Assembly (NCBI RefSeq): GCF_001429025.1
Contig: NZ_LMHT01000004.1
Span: forward strand, 122,525-186,524
DNA length: 64,000 nt
Direction: 5' to 3'
From: Phenylobacterium sp. Root700
GTDB lineage: Bacteria; Pseudomonadota; Alphaproteobacteria; Caulobacterales; Caulobacteraceae
Position numbers and translations under genes: made by a program. The notes under the pieces were generated by a model, which saw nothing but the letters and a program-made list of their open reading frames with translations, was not told the origin of the DNA and ran no database searches. This document shows positions 53,774 to 62,314 of this stretch, one piece after another (within the stretch, counting starts at the first letter, position 1; each line of letters begins with the position of its first letter).

Positions 53774-54184
53774 CTAGAACATGCTGTTCTGGTTGGCGCG
53801 CTCGCGGGGGATGTCCTGGATCACATCCCAGTGCTCCACCATCTGGTCGCCTTCGAAGCGGAAAATCTCGACGATCGCTTTGCCGAGATCGTCGGGCAGG
53901 CCGTAGCTATAGTGACAATGGGCGACCACGAAATCACCCTCGGCGATCATCCGCTTCACCGACACGCCGTATGCGGGGAACTGACTGTCGAACTCGGCCA
54001 CCAGCCGCATCAAACCGTCGAATCCATCGGGCACCGTGGCGCTGTGCTGGATATATTTTTGCGGATTGATGTATTTGGCCATCAATTCGCGCTTCTCCGC
54101 CACTGATCTGCCCGGCGTGAAGGCTACTTCGAGAAGCGCCAATGCAGACGCCTTACGGGTCGCAAGATCGGGGTGGCTGCTCAT
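53774..54184 (-). CDS. SnoaL-like / NTF2-fold protein
   Basis: This 136-residue protein has the NTF2-like pattern of the SnoaL polyketide-cyclase family: NPQKYIQHSATVPDGFDGLM, then VKRMIAEGDFVVAHCHYSYG and EIFRFEGDQMVEHWDVIQDI. Members isomerise, hydrate or cyclise small molecules or act as accessory proteins. It is the first gene of a unit that includes the exported HSL hydrolase, is divergent from the LuxR regulator gene, and has a CCATACTTT box upstream. Confidence 0.85.
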   Translation of the reverse strand: MSSHPDLATRKASALALLEVAFTPGRSVAEKRELMAKYINPQKYIQHSATVPDGFDGLMRLVAEFDSQFPAYGVSVKRMIAEGDFVVAHCHYSYGLPDDLGKAIVEIFRFEGDQMVEHWDVIQDIPRERANQNSMF

Positions 54185-54238
54185 CTTAGTCTCCGTGTGC
54201 TCAAGCCGCCATTGTGCGAACTAGGCGAAACACAGGGA

Positions 54239-54254
54239 CCACTAAAAAGTATGG
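54239..54254 (-). promoter_or_regulatory. CCATACTTT box, SnoaL-hydrolase unit
   Basis: The minus strand reads CCATACTTTTTAGTGG. The first half-site is perfect and the trailing GG is kept. It lies 54 bases before the start codon at 54184 and points toward it. Confidence 0.65.
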
Positions 54255-54332
54255 CGGCCATCGCCGCGGGCCGAGGCCGCGCAAGCAAGTCATCGCGTTT
54301 GGCCCTACCCCGTTTCTGCGCCCGAATGCCCC

Positions 54333-54348
54333 CCATACTTTGGTATGG
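54333..54348 (+). promoter_or_regulatory. Perfect palindromic CCATAC-N4-GTATGG box, luxR-type regulator gene
   Basis: CCATAC-TTTG-GTATGG is the only copy with both half-sites perfect. It lies 58 bases before the preferred start codon of the regulator (54407) and would suit autoregulation. The divergent SnoaL box is only 78 bases away. Confidence 0.7.
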
Positions 54349-54406
54349 AGCCCTCGAGCGGGGAACGTCGCCAAGGTGTGGCATCTCCATCGAGGCGAGT
54401 TTCGGC

Positions 54407-57106
54407 ATGCGCCCAACGGTCAGCGACGCCGCACCAGAGATTGACCCGCCGCACACCCGGCCGCACGTTGGCGCCAGGAAGGGCCTAGACGGCCGCGACG
54501 GCGATCCCAACATGCGTCACCAGGGCCATTCTGCCGATGCCCGCCCGCTTCTGGACCGCCCGCGCCTGCTTGCCTGGATTCCGGAGGCGACCGGAGCTTG
54601 GGCCACGGTCCTGAGTGCGCCGGCCGGCTACGGTAAGACAACCTGTGTTGCGGCGATGGCCGCTCGCATGGCCGCGGATGGACAAAGCCTCTTGTTCGCG
54701 GCCACCGATGATGAGCGGCGACCGGCGATTGAGCCGCTCGCCCTCGGGGTTTCGGCCACAACATCGGCCTATGCGCAGGTGGTGAGTCTCGACTTGGCTC
54801 TGGACATTGCGAGAGAGAGTACCGCGCCGCTCACCGTGATCGTCGACGATCTCGACCGCACGCCAGATGCTGGAGCATTCGTTCAGCACCTGGCCTCCTG
54901 CCGGGCCAAATCCGTGACTCTTCTGGCCACCGCGCGCGAACGCATGTCGGGAGGTTTCGCGCGCCTTCAGGTGAACGGAAATCTGCGGGAGCTAGGCGTC
55001 GCGCAATTGCGCTTCACAGACGAGGAAACAAGCGAGTTCTTCGCCGCGGCGCAGGTCGTGCTGGACCCGGTTGTCAGGGCGGACGTGCACCGAATTACCG
55101 AGGGCTGGCCCGCTGCACTGCAGATGTCCTGCCATCTCCTGAGCCAAAACCTGCGCACCCGCGCCGATTTGATCCAGCGGCTTGCACGCCCTTCGGGACC
55201 GTTGGGGCGCTACCTTAGTGAGGAAATGTTGGGGCGAGCCCCACCCGACACTCGTAGCTATGTGCTCGAAGCGGGCGCGCTTGGGCGCTTCACGGCGGAA
55301 ATGCTCGAAGACGCCATCGGCTGCACGAACGGCGATCTGATGATTCGCCGGCTTGACGACGCAGGGTTCTTTCTCGCGTCCGACGACGCCGATGACCGCT
55401 GGAGAACGTTCCATCCTCTTGTCTCGGCATTTCTCGAGGCGACGCTACGACGCGAGGCCCCCACGCGGTCCCGGCTGCTGCACAACCGGGCGGCCGCCTG
55501 GCACGACGCGCGTGGTCAGCTAAGCGAAGCGATATCGCACGCCTTCGCGGCCCAAGACATCAGCGAAGCCACCCGGTTGCTCGACCGGGCCAGTGCCGCC
55601 CGTGAGCGAATCGGCCGGTGGCGAGCGTTCACCTCCTGGGCCTCCAGGCTCAACACGGAGACGCTCGACACCTATCCCAGCATCCGAATCGAAGCGGCCT
55701 GCGCACACGCCGTCTTGTTCGAGTTCGACGCCTCGCGCGCCCATCTCGATGCCGTGCGCGCTTCGAGTGGCGCCATCAGCTCGAAAACCAGTGACGAGTT
55801 ACTGGCGACCGACGCAATCCTTGCTGCCTTCGCCGACGAGCCCGCGGCCGCGCTGGCAGCTTGCGAACGCGGCCTCAAGGAGGTGCAAGGGTCGGACGCC
55901 TACGTTCTGGGATGCTTACATCTTGCAGGTGGCGTGGGCTGGATCGGCCGTGGCGAGTTCGACAGGGCTCGAGCCGCGTTGTTAGAAGCCCGCGCTGTTT
56001 ACGAGAACGGTCACAGTCGTTTTGGAGCGGCGATGGCTCTCGCCATGACAGGGCTTGTTGCGGCGGTGGAGGGGCAGATCGGCCGCGCCTTGGCCACGTG
56101 GAGCGAGGGTGAGGCGCTGGTGCGCCCGATGGACACCGCCCCAACCATTGAGTCGGTCGCGATCGGTTACATGCCGCTTGCGCTCTACGAACAAAACAAG
56201 CTGGAAGACGTCGATGCGTACATCGCCCGCTGTTTTTCCAGCACCGCCGAAGTGCTGATGCCCGACATGGTCGCGGCCCTGTACGTCGCCGCGGTTCGCA
56301 CAGCGTTCGCACGCGGCCAACACGCCGCCGCTGAACGATATCTTGAGGAAGCGGAGGTCGCAGGGACACGCCGTCGATGGTCAAGGCTCGTCCAAGTGGC
56401 CGGTTGGGAGCGCGTAAATCTCGCGCTATGGCGAGAAGACTGGGCCGAGGCACGCCGCGCCCGCCGAGCGATCGAGGCCAAATCGCATGGGCTTCCCTCC
56501 GCTCCGCGGGCTCTCGACGTCGAGGGTGAAGGCCTTGGCGCCATGCGCTTCGAGGCCCACCTCAATCCGAGCCGGACGCTGCTCGCCGAGTTGCGTGGGG
56601 CCATCGCCAAGTCGCTGAACCAGAACCAGATCTGGCGGGCTTCGCGCCTGATGGTGCTCGATGGCGTGGCACGCGAAGGTCTTGGGGATCGTCCTGGCGC
56701 CTTGCGTGCGATGAGCCGAGCCATCTCGACCGGCGCGACGGGCGGCCTCGTCCGTACATTCGTCGACGAAGGCGCGAAGGCTACGGCCCTGGTTAGAACC
56801 CTCGCCGAACAGGAGGCGCGGACCCCGTCGCGGGTGCCTGTCGACTTCAACGATATCCTGGCTGCGGTCGGGGCCGAGCCTTATCGGATGGAACAGCGGC
56901 TTGGCCAAGTCGAGCGCTTGTCGCGACGGGAAGTCGATGTGCTGCAGATGGTGGCCGCCGGCTTGTCCAACCGGGAGTTGGCGGACCGCCTGTCTGTGAC
57001 CGAGAACACGGTGAAGTGGCACCTCCAGCACGTTTTCGCCAAGCTGGGTGTTCAGAACCGCACACGCGCCATCATCGTTGGTCGAGAACACAGCCTAATC
57101 GAATAG
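54407..57106 (+). CDS. MalT-like LuxR family regulator with STAND ATPase (LAL type)
   Basis: The ATG at 54407 lies after GAGGCGAG and downstream of the palindromic box, giving 899 residues; the frame is open further upstream, and an ATG at 54512 is also possible. An N-terminal NTPase domain has Walker A APAGYGKTT (71-79) and a likely Walker B in LTVIVDDLDR. A long helical, TPR-like sensor region follows. The C-terminal LuxR helix-turn-helix is LSRREVDVLQMVAAGLSNRE, then LSVTENTVKWHLQHVFAKLG. MalT-type proteins are activated by a small inducer and ATP and bind asymmetric sites. No LuxI gene is nearby. It most likely activates the surrounding catabolic genes. Confidence 0.88.
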   Translation: MRPTVSDAAPEIDPPHTRPHVGARKGLDGRDGDPNMRHQGHSADARPLLDRPRLLAWIPEATGAWATVLSAPAGYGKTTCVAAMAARMAADGQSLLFAATDDERRPAIEPLALGVSATTSAYAQVVSLDLALDIARESTAPLTVIVDDLDRTPDAGAFVQHLASCRAKSVTLLATARERMSGGFARLQVNGNLRELGVAQLRFTDEETSEFFAAAQVVLDPVVRADVHRITEGWPAALQMSCHLLSQNLRTRADLIQRLARPSGPLGRYLSEEMLGRAPPDTRSYVLEAGALGRFTAEMLEDAIGCTNGDLMIRRLDDAGFFLASDDADDRWRTFHPLVSAFLEATLRREAPTRSRLLHNRAAAWHDARGQLSEAISHAFAAQDISEATRLLDRASAARERIGRWRAFTSWASRLNTETLDTYPSIRIEAACAHAVLFEFDASRAHLDAVRASSGAISSKTSDELLATDAILAAFADEPAAALAACERGLKEVQGSDAYVLGCLHLAGGVGWIGRGEFDRARAALLEARAVYENGHSRFGAAMALAMTGLVAAVEGQIGRALATWSEGEALVRPMDTAPTIESVAIGYMPLALYEQNKLEDVDAYIARCFSSTAEVLMPDMVAALYVAAVRTAFARGQHAAAERYLEEAEVAGTRRRWSRLVQVAGWERVNLALWREDWAEARRARRAIEAKSHGLPSAPRALDVEGEGLGAMRFEAHLNPSRTLLAELRGAIAKSLNQNQIWRASRLMVLDGVAREGLGDRPGALRAMSRAISTGATGGLVRTFVDEGAKATALVRTLAEQEARTPSRVPVDFNDILAAVGAEPYRMEQRLGQVERLSRREVDVLQMVAAGLSNRELADRLSVTENTVKWHLQHVFAKLGVQNRTRAIIVGREHSLIE

Positions 57107-57111
57107 TCCGC

Positions 57112-57127
57112 CCATACTTTCAGGCGG
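57112..57127 (+). promoter_or_regulatory. CCATACTTT box, acyl-CoA ligase gene
   Basis: CCATACTTTCAGGCGG has a perfect first half-site and the trailing GG, and points rightward. It is 212 bases before the ligase start codon, farther than the other copies, and begins five bases after the regulator stop codon. Confidence 0.6.
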
Positions 57128-57339
57128 CGTTCCATGTGGCTCCCCCACCCCACCGTGCCGCGACGGCGTCCACAGGCTCGACGCCGCCGGTTGGTGAGAG
57201 AAGCAGGAATGCAAGTTCAAAGACTCAATTCGGGCGAGGAGTCGCGTAGCGGTTCCTGCAGAAAGTCATGCGCGTGGGGCGCTAGCAGGTGGGTTCGATC
57301 GTGGATCGGATCAGGTGATACGCTCTCAGGACATTTCGC

Positions 57340-59097
57340 ATGAGCGAGGGCCACGACGCCGTCATTCGCGATCGCCTCAGCGCCACGTCCGATCTGTTGG
57401 AGATGGTGAGAGGAGTTGCGCGAACGCGCGCCAACCATCCGGCGGTCGTCTTCCTGGCCGACCCCGACGATCCCGATCCTCGCGTGTACACCTACGCGAC
57501 TTTGCAACGCCAAGCCGAAGCTGTCGCTGAGGGCCTAAAGTCCGTAGAGCTGGGGAGAGATCAGGCCGTCGCGATCTTGTCGCCGACGACGCCAGAAGCC
57601 CTCGCCGTCCTAATCGGCGCGAGCTCTGTCGGTGTTGCGTTCCCGTTGAATCCCCTCCTCTCGCCACAGGCCATGGCCGCGCAGATGCGCCTCGCGTGCA
57701 CGCGCGCCGTTTTCGTGGCGCAGGAGCACCCAGACCTTGACCATCACGGCCGCCTCAAGACCGCGCTAGCATCGACGCCAGACATTGACTTGGTTGTGCG
57801 GCTGCCATTGACCGAAACCCAGGACGTCGGACTCTGGGGGACAGACCGAGGCGCCTGGAGCCGGTGGCCTGCCCCAAGCCCGCGCGCAGACAACGGCAAG
57901 GGCGCCGCCGCGCTTTTCCACACTGGCGGCACAACTGGGCACCCCAAGCTGGCGGAACTATCCGCGAGGGGAATGGTCGCCGGGGCGATCATGTCCGCGG
58001 CCGCCCTGTCGATCACCTCCGACGATCGCCTATTGATCGGCCTCCCCCTCTTCCACGTCGGCGGTGCGATCACGAGCATCCTTTCGACGCTTAGCGCCGG
58101 AGGCACCGTCATCCTCTGCGGTCTCCTCGGGGCGAGAAGCCCGAAGCTAGTCGCCGGCGTATGGCGCGCACTCGCCCAGACCCGCGCGACAGCCCTCGTT
58201 CTGGTGCCAACCTCTCTGGGAAGCGTCGTCGAAACGCCAATCAACGCGGCCGACCTCAGCCATCTGCGCGGGGTGGTGACTGGCTCCTCGGCCCTGTCTC
58301 CTGTACTCGCGGCTCGCCTCGAAGCGAAGATCGGCAAACCCGTCTGCCAAGTGTATGGCATGACGGAGCTCTCTGGGATTTGCACCGCCCAACCCCTGGA
58401 TGGGCAGTTCCGAACGCCGGCCGTCGGACGTCCCGCGCCGCTGCTCGAGCTCGCATTCGATCACGACGGCGCCGTAGGAGAGGTACTGCTTGGGGGCCCC
58501 AACCGCTTCTTAGGCTATCGAACTGTACAGGGGGAGACCGCCCCACCAAGCGACGATCCCATCCGGAGCGGCGACCTCGGGCGACTCGACGCAGACGGTC
58601 AATTGCACCTCCTTGGTCGGCGGAAAGATGTCATCATCAGAGGCGGGCACAACATCGATCCGATGATGATCGAGGACGCCGCCTACAGCTTTGGCGGGGT
58701 CGCGCAGGCCGCCGCAGTGGCCATGCCGGACACCTACGCTGGGGAAGTACCCATCTTGTACGTCAGCGTGAAAAACCCTTCGCAATTCGTGCTCGAAGAC
58801 CTGGAGGATCATCTGCGCAACCAGATCGCCGAACCTCCGGCACGACCCAAACGCATCATGGTGCTCGACACTCTCCCTCTCACTCCCGTGGGGAAGGTCG
58901 CGCGGTTCGCGCTTCGGCAGGCAGCCGCCGAAATCGCCGCCTGGGAGGCGCTTGACAACCTTTCCGTGAGCAATGTTCTTTGCCGTGACACCGCGGCTAA
59001 AGAGATCACAGTCGAATGGCAGGTTGATGCCGATCGATCAGCGGTCGAAATCGCGGCGGAGATCCTATCGCACCTCGGTTTAAGACTGGCTCCGTAG
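57340..59097 (+). CDS. AMP-dependent acyl-CoA synthetase/ligase
   Basis: The 585-residue protein has the adenylate-forming motifs: FHTGGTTGHPKLAE (193-206), YGMTELSG, SGDLGRLDADGQLHLLGRRK with the hinge, and the catalytic Lys in LTPVGKVARFALR. A C-terminal tail of about 60 residues follows the usual end. The enzyme would activate a carboxylic acid to its CoA thioester for beta-oxidation-like breakdown. It is downstream of the regulator gene and its own CCATACTTT box. The acid could be the product of the aldehyde dehydrogenase or hydrolases nearby. Confidence 0.9.
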   Translation: MSEGHDAVIRDRLSATSDLLEMVRGVARTRANHPAVVFLADPDDPDPRVYTYATLQRQAEAVAEGLKSVELGRDQAVAILSPTTPEALAVLIGASSVGVAFPLNPLLSPQAMAAQMRLACTRAVFVAQEHPDLDHHGRLKTALASTPDIDLVVRLPLTETQDVGLWGTDRGAWSRWPAPSPRADNGKGAAALFHTGGTTGHPKLAELSARGMVAGAIMSAAALSITSDDRLLIGLPLFHVGGAITSILSTLSAGGTVILCGLLGARSPKLVAGVWRALAQTRATALVLVPTSLGSVVETPINAADLSHLRGVVTGSSALSPVLAARLEAKIGKPVCQVYGMTELSGICTAQPLDGQFRTPAVGRPAPLLELAFDHDGAVGEVLLGGPNRFLGYRTVQGETAPPSDDPIRSGDLGRLDADGQLHLLGRRKDVIIRGGHNIDPMMIEDAAYSFGGVAQAAAVAMPDTYAGEVPILYVSVKNPSQFVLEDLEDHLRNQIAEPPARPKRIMVLDTLPLTPVGKVARFALRQAAAEIAAWEALDNLSVSNVLCRDTAAKEITVEWQVDADRSAVEIAAEILSHLGLRLAP

Positions 59098-59351
59098 AAG
59101 ATTTCGCAGCTCGTCGACTCGAACGCGGTGCCCCGCCGCGATGGATGACACGTGACCATGGCGGACTGTTGAGACCGCCCTCCCGTTGAATCCTGTGTTC
59201 TGATGGTTGCGCGCCCAGAGGAACGACGCATTGAAGCGCCGCGTGCGCAACCGCGCTGCTACGGATCGACGCCGTAGGTATGAAGAAGAAACCGTCAGTT
59301 TGGGGCGCTTACCCTCATCTCGCCCCACCCAACGCCGACGAACAGCAGAAA

Positions 59352-59376
59352 GGCGCTGCACCGAGGGTGCAGCGCC
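59352..59376 (-). terminator. Terminator hairpin between convergent ligase and TonB receptor genes
   Basis: GGCGCTGCACC (59352-59362) and GGTGCAGCGCC (59366-59376) form a perfect 11-bp stem with a 3-base loop. On the minus strand it is followed by TTTCTGCTG, so it best serves the receptor gene ending at 59405. It lies in the 307-bp gap 59098-59404, in which I see no gene. Confidence 0.75.
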
Positions 59377-59404
59377 CAGCCTGGAGAGGACTACTCCCAG
59401 GTAC

Positions 59405-61714
59405 TCAGAAACGGTGACTAACGCTCACTCCGTAAGTCGCGGGACGTCCAGTATAGGCGATCACATTATCCTGCGCTTTTAGGATTTGGACCTGATAATA
59501 CTGGTCGGTGACGTTGCGGCCCCAGAGCGTGACCTTCCACCTGGCCGCCTCGCTTTCAAGTCCAAGGCGAAGATCCACGAGTGCGTAGCTGTCGATCGCG
59601 AGCCGCGGATCATTCTCCAGTCCGCCCTTGGTCTTGCTCTGGTAGGTCACAGAGGCTCCGCCGAACCAGTCCACATCGGACCAAGACGACGCGTGCCGAT
59701 ACTCCACATCGCCGCTCGCCTGCAGCTTGGGCGCATACGGGAATTCGTTCCCCGTGAAGTTCACAGGCGGTCCCCCGAACTGGGAGTAGTTGGAGAAATC
59801 ACCGTCGATCTCAGTCTTGAGATAGGAAACGCCCAGATTCGCTCGCAATCCCTCGACCGGCTTCCACACAATTTGGCCTTCAACGCCCTGAATGTGCGAC
59901 TCCGGAATGTTCAATAGGGCCTCAAGTTGGCCGAAGATTGGATCGGTAACGCGTCCGCGGAGCTGCTTGTTGGTGTAGTCGTAGTAGAAGGCCGCACCGT
60001 TGATTTGCATCGCGATCGCCGGAAAAGTTGCTTTGAACCCAACTTCGTAGGCTAGCAATTCTTCCTGAGTCACAGGAAATAGCTGAGTATAGGATGAGGC
60101 CGACAAAGTCGGGAAATTTCCCGCCTTGTATCCTTTGCTGATATTTCCGTAGATCAGAAGGTCTTCCGTGGCTTTCCAGTTCAATCCAGCGCGCCAGGAC
60201 AGATTGTCTTCGTCAAGTTTGTCCGTGAACATGCCGACGTTGAAGTTCGTGTCTACAAACGTCACGCAACCGCCGGGGACAGGCGAGACAGTATAGCTGT
60301 TCGACACCAAGCCCTGAAGGAATCCGAACAGGCGGGCGAGGTCGCCCTCTCCAGCATCCTTGCTGCAACCGGCATAGCTGTTGGAGGCGTTCGTATATCG
60401 CGCGCCGAGCTCCAGCTTGAGGGAATCTGAGAGCGAGTACTCCCCGCTCGCGAATAGCGCCCAAGTTTCAATACTGCTGTCGGCGAGATTGTAGAGCGCG
60501 GGGTAGTGAAAGGGCCCGACCACTGCACTTGTGGATTTGTCGAGCGCCACGAGCTGCAAATCGTGGATGTCGTCGCTCTGGTAGTTGGCTCCCACGAGCC
60601 AATGGAGACGCGCCGTGTCGCCCGTGAGCCGCAACTCCTGCACGAAGGAGCTGACCCGACCATAGGTGCCGAGGCTCAGAACCTCGACCGGCGTACCGTC
60701 CGCCTCGTTGAAGCTATCGCGGTCGAGTCGTTGGTAGGCGGTGATGGAGGTCAGTGCGACATCATCAGAAACGTCCCAGTCGATCCGTAGCGCGGCCTGA
60801 CCAAAGGTGTTGTCGCGGCTGAAGTCTCGCCCTTCATCCCAGTCAGCCGCGCGGTTGTTCCTTGGCGCGACGGGCGCGTTCAAGAACTCGGGCGGCAAGG
60901 GATTGCCCGGCACGGCTATGGAAAGCCCTCGGTTCTGAGGGGCCTGGTTCTCCGAGCGGTCTCTCCAACCGTTGACATTCAACAACACGGTGAAGTCATC
61001 GGACGGTCGCCACTCAAGCAGGAGACGGCCCACCCACTCGTTCGCGCGGCCAAGTTCGTCATTGCGCGTCTGGCTCTGTTGCCACGGGCCCGACTGGGTG
61101 GTGCTGAGCGAGAGACGCCCGGCCAAGGTGTTCGTGATGGGGCCGCTGACATGGCCGCCAGCTTCAACGGTGTCGAACCGACCATAGGTCGCGTCGATGG
61201 CCGCTTCGAAGGTCTGGGTGGGACGCGCTGCGACATAGTTGATGGCGCCGCCGGTTGAATTTTGACCAAAAAGGGTTCCTTGCGGCCCCTTGAGGACTTC
61301 TACTCGCTGCAGATCGAGGATGGCGCCCCGCGTCATGGACGGATAGGGCAGCGGCACCTCGTCTACGTAGACGCTTACTGCTGGGTTCGCAGCGAGGCTC
61401 GATTCAATATAGCCAACACCGCGGAGCGAGTAGACGGGCTCGTTGAACTGCGTGCGGGTGAAGGTGAAGCCTGGCACAATCCGGACGAGGTCTTCAGCGC
61501 CCTTAACCCCACGGGCGGCGATTTCCTCCGTGCCGATCGCGCTGATCGACATGCCGACGTCGTTGATGTTTTGCTCGCGCTTCTGAGCCGTCACCACCAG
61601 CTCGTCTAGCGTGACATTGGCGGCCGATCCGGCAGTCGTCTGGGCCAGCGCGCCGCCGGCCGACATAAGCACCACGGCTGTGCTTGCGAGCGCCAGTTGG
61701 CGATATGTCCGCAT
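59405..61714 (-). CDS. TonB-dependent receptor of the LuxR-controlled block
   Basis: The ATG at 61712-61714 has GGGAGGAG upstream and opens the signal peptide MRTYRQLALASTAVVLMSAG; the longer frame is rejected. The 769-residue protein has a TonB box-like LDELVVTAQ, a plug with VEVLKGPQGTLFGQNSTGGA, and a barrel ending in TGRPATYGVSVSHRF with the terminal Phe typical of outer membrane proteins. It differs in sequence from the receptor at 41081. It probably imports the compound handled by this block, and its promoter carries a CCATACTTT box. Confidence 0.93.
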   Translation of the reverse strand: MRTYRQLALASTAVVLMSAGGALAQTTAGSAANVTLDELVVTAQKREQNINDVGMSISAIGTEEIAARGVKGAEDLVRIVPGFTFTRTQFNEPVYSLRGVGYIESSLAANPAVSVYVDEVPLPYPSMTRGAILDLQRVEVLKGPQGTLFGQNSTGGAINYVAARPTQTFEAAIDATYGRFDTVEAGGHVSGPITNTLAGRLSLSTTQSGPWQQSQTRNDELGRANEWVGRLLLEWRPSDDFTVLLNVNGWRDRSENQAPQNRGLSIAVPGNPLPPEFLNAPVAPRNNRAADWDEGRDFSRDNTFGQAALRIDWDVSDDVALTSITAYQRLDRDSFNEADGTPVEVLSLGTYGRVSSFVQELRLTGDTARLHWLVGANYQSDDIHDLQLVALDKSTSAVVGPFHYPALYNLADSSIETWALFASGEYSLSDSLKLELGARYTNASNSYAGCSKDAGEGDLARLFGFLQGLVSNSYTVSPVPGGCVTFVDTNFNVGMFTDKLDEDNLSWRAGLNWKATEDLLIYGNISKGYKAGNFPTLSASSYTQLFPVTQEELLAYEVGFKATFPAIAMQINGAAFYYDYTNKQLRGRVTDPIFGQLEALLNIPESHIQGVEGQIVWKPVEGLRANLGVSYLKTEIDGDFSNYSQFGGPPVNFTGNEFPYAPKLQASGDVEYRHASSWSDVDWFGGASVTYQSKTKGGLENDPRLAIDSYALVDLRLGLESEAARWKVTLWGRNVTDQYYQVQILKAQDNVIAYTGRPATYGVSVSHRF

Positions 61715-61818
61715 GTTAGTCTCCTCCCATTGTGAGTGGGCTCGATCGGACTCGCCTTGAAAGGCTTGCCTCCGCGCCATCGTGATGGGGAGCCTGCGTG
61801 CGTCGCCACTGATCCACG

Positions 61819-61834
61819 CCGCCCAAAAGTATGG
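61819..61834 (-). promoter_or_regulatory. CCATACTTT box, TonB receptor gene
   Basis: The minus strand reads CCATACTTTTGGGCGG, identical to the box at 52033-52048. It lies 104 bases before the receptor start codon and points toward it. Confidence 0.68.
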
Positions 61835-61945
61835 TTCGGCCGAGCACGGCCGTGTCAGTAACCGCGATTGCGGTTGCGAAACACCTCCAGCAGCCCCCTT
61901 CACGGGCCGGAGAACCCCCGCAGCAGTGACTGGACGCGTTGGCAG

Positions 61946-61961
61946 CCATACTTTCTGATGG
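61946..61961 (+). promoter_or_regulatory. Orphan rightward CCATACTTT box
   Basis: CCATACTTTCTGATGG has a perfect first half-site and points to the right, but no recognisable gene lies between it and the IS element. It may be the surviving promoter of a lost regulon gene. Confidence 0.6.
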
Positions 61962-62287
61962 CGTGATCGGCGCGTTTAGCGACCGATTTTTTGGTTGCTC
62001 GGCCGATTCTACGCGGCCACCCACCACCGATATCAGCCGTCGCGGCATGGGTGTTGGCAATCATCCGGCTGCGCACGTCTTGCGGCTAGGGCTCGTCCAT
62101 GACCGCGATGTCGATCGACATCTCGTTAGACGCGGTGGGGAGATCGACCAGCAGCGCCCCGCCGGATCGCCATGGCGTCCGGCTCCAACTCGATGAAGCG
62201 CACCGGCCGGCGCTGGCGGCTCGGGCTAGCCGACCTCCCGCACATGTCTCGCCGCCCCCCAGTACCAATACCGCAGCCTATTTGTAT

Positions 62288-62314
62288 CCCTGCGGTGAGG
62301 CTTTCAATTACCCA
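62288..62314 (+). repeat. Left terminal inverted repeat of the IS4-family element
   Basis: These 27 bases, starting CCCTGCGGTGAGG and ending CAATTACCCA, are the exact reverse complement of 63844-63870. The transposase stop codon lies within it. Confidence 0.85.

Larger units (their letters stand above)
61715..62287. other. 573-bp region between TonB receptor gene and the IS element
   Basis: This holds two divergent regulator boxes (61819-61834 leftward, 61946-61961 rightward). No gene with a recognisable product follows the rightward box before the IS begins. Short open frames on both strands between 62086 and 62280 look like fragments or shadows. I could not identify the gene the rightward box once served. 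Confidence 0.45.

Noticed and set aside
54407..57106. Quorum-sensing LuxR interpretation
   Set aside because: No LuxI-type synthase is nearby, and the protein has an N-terminal NTPase and a long helical sensor as in MalT, not an autoinducer-binding domain.
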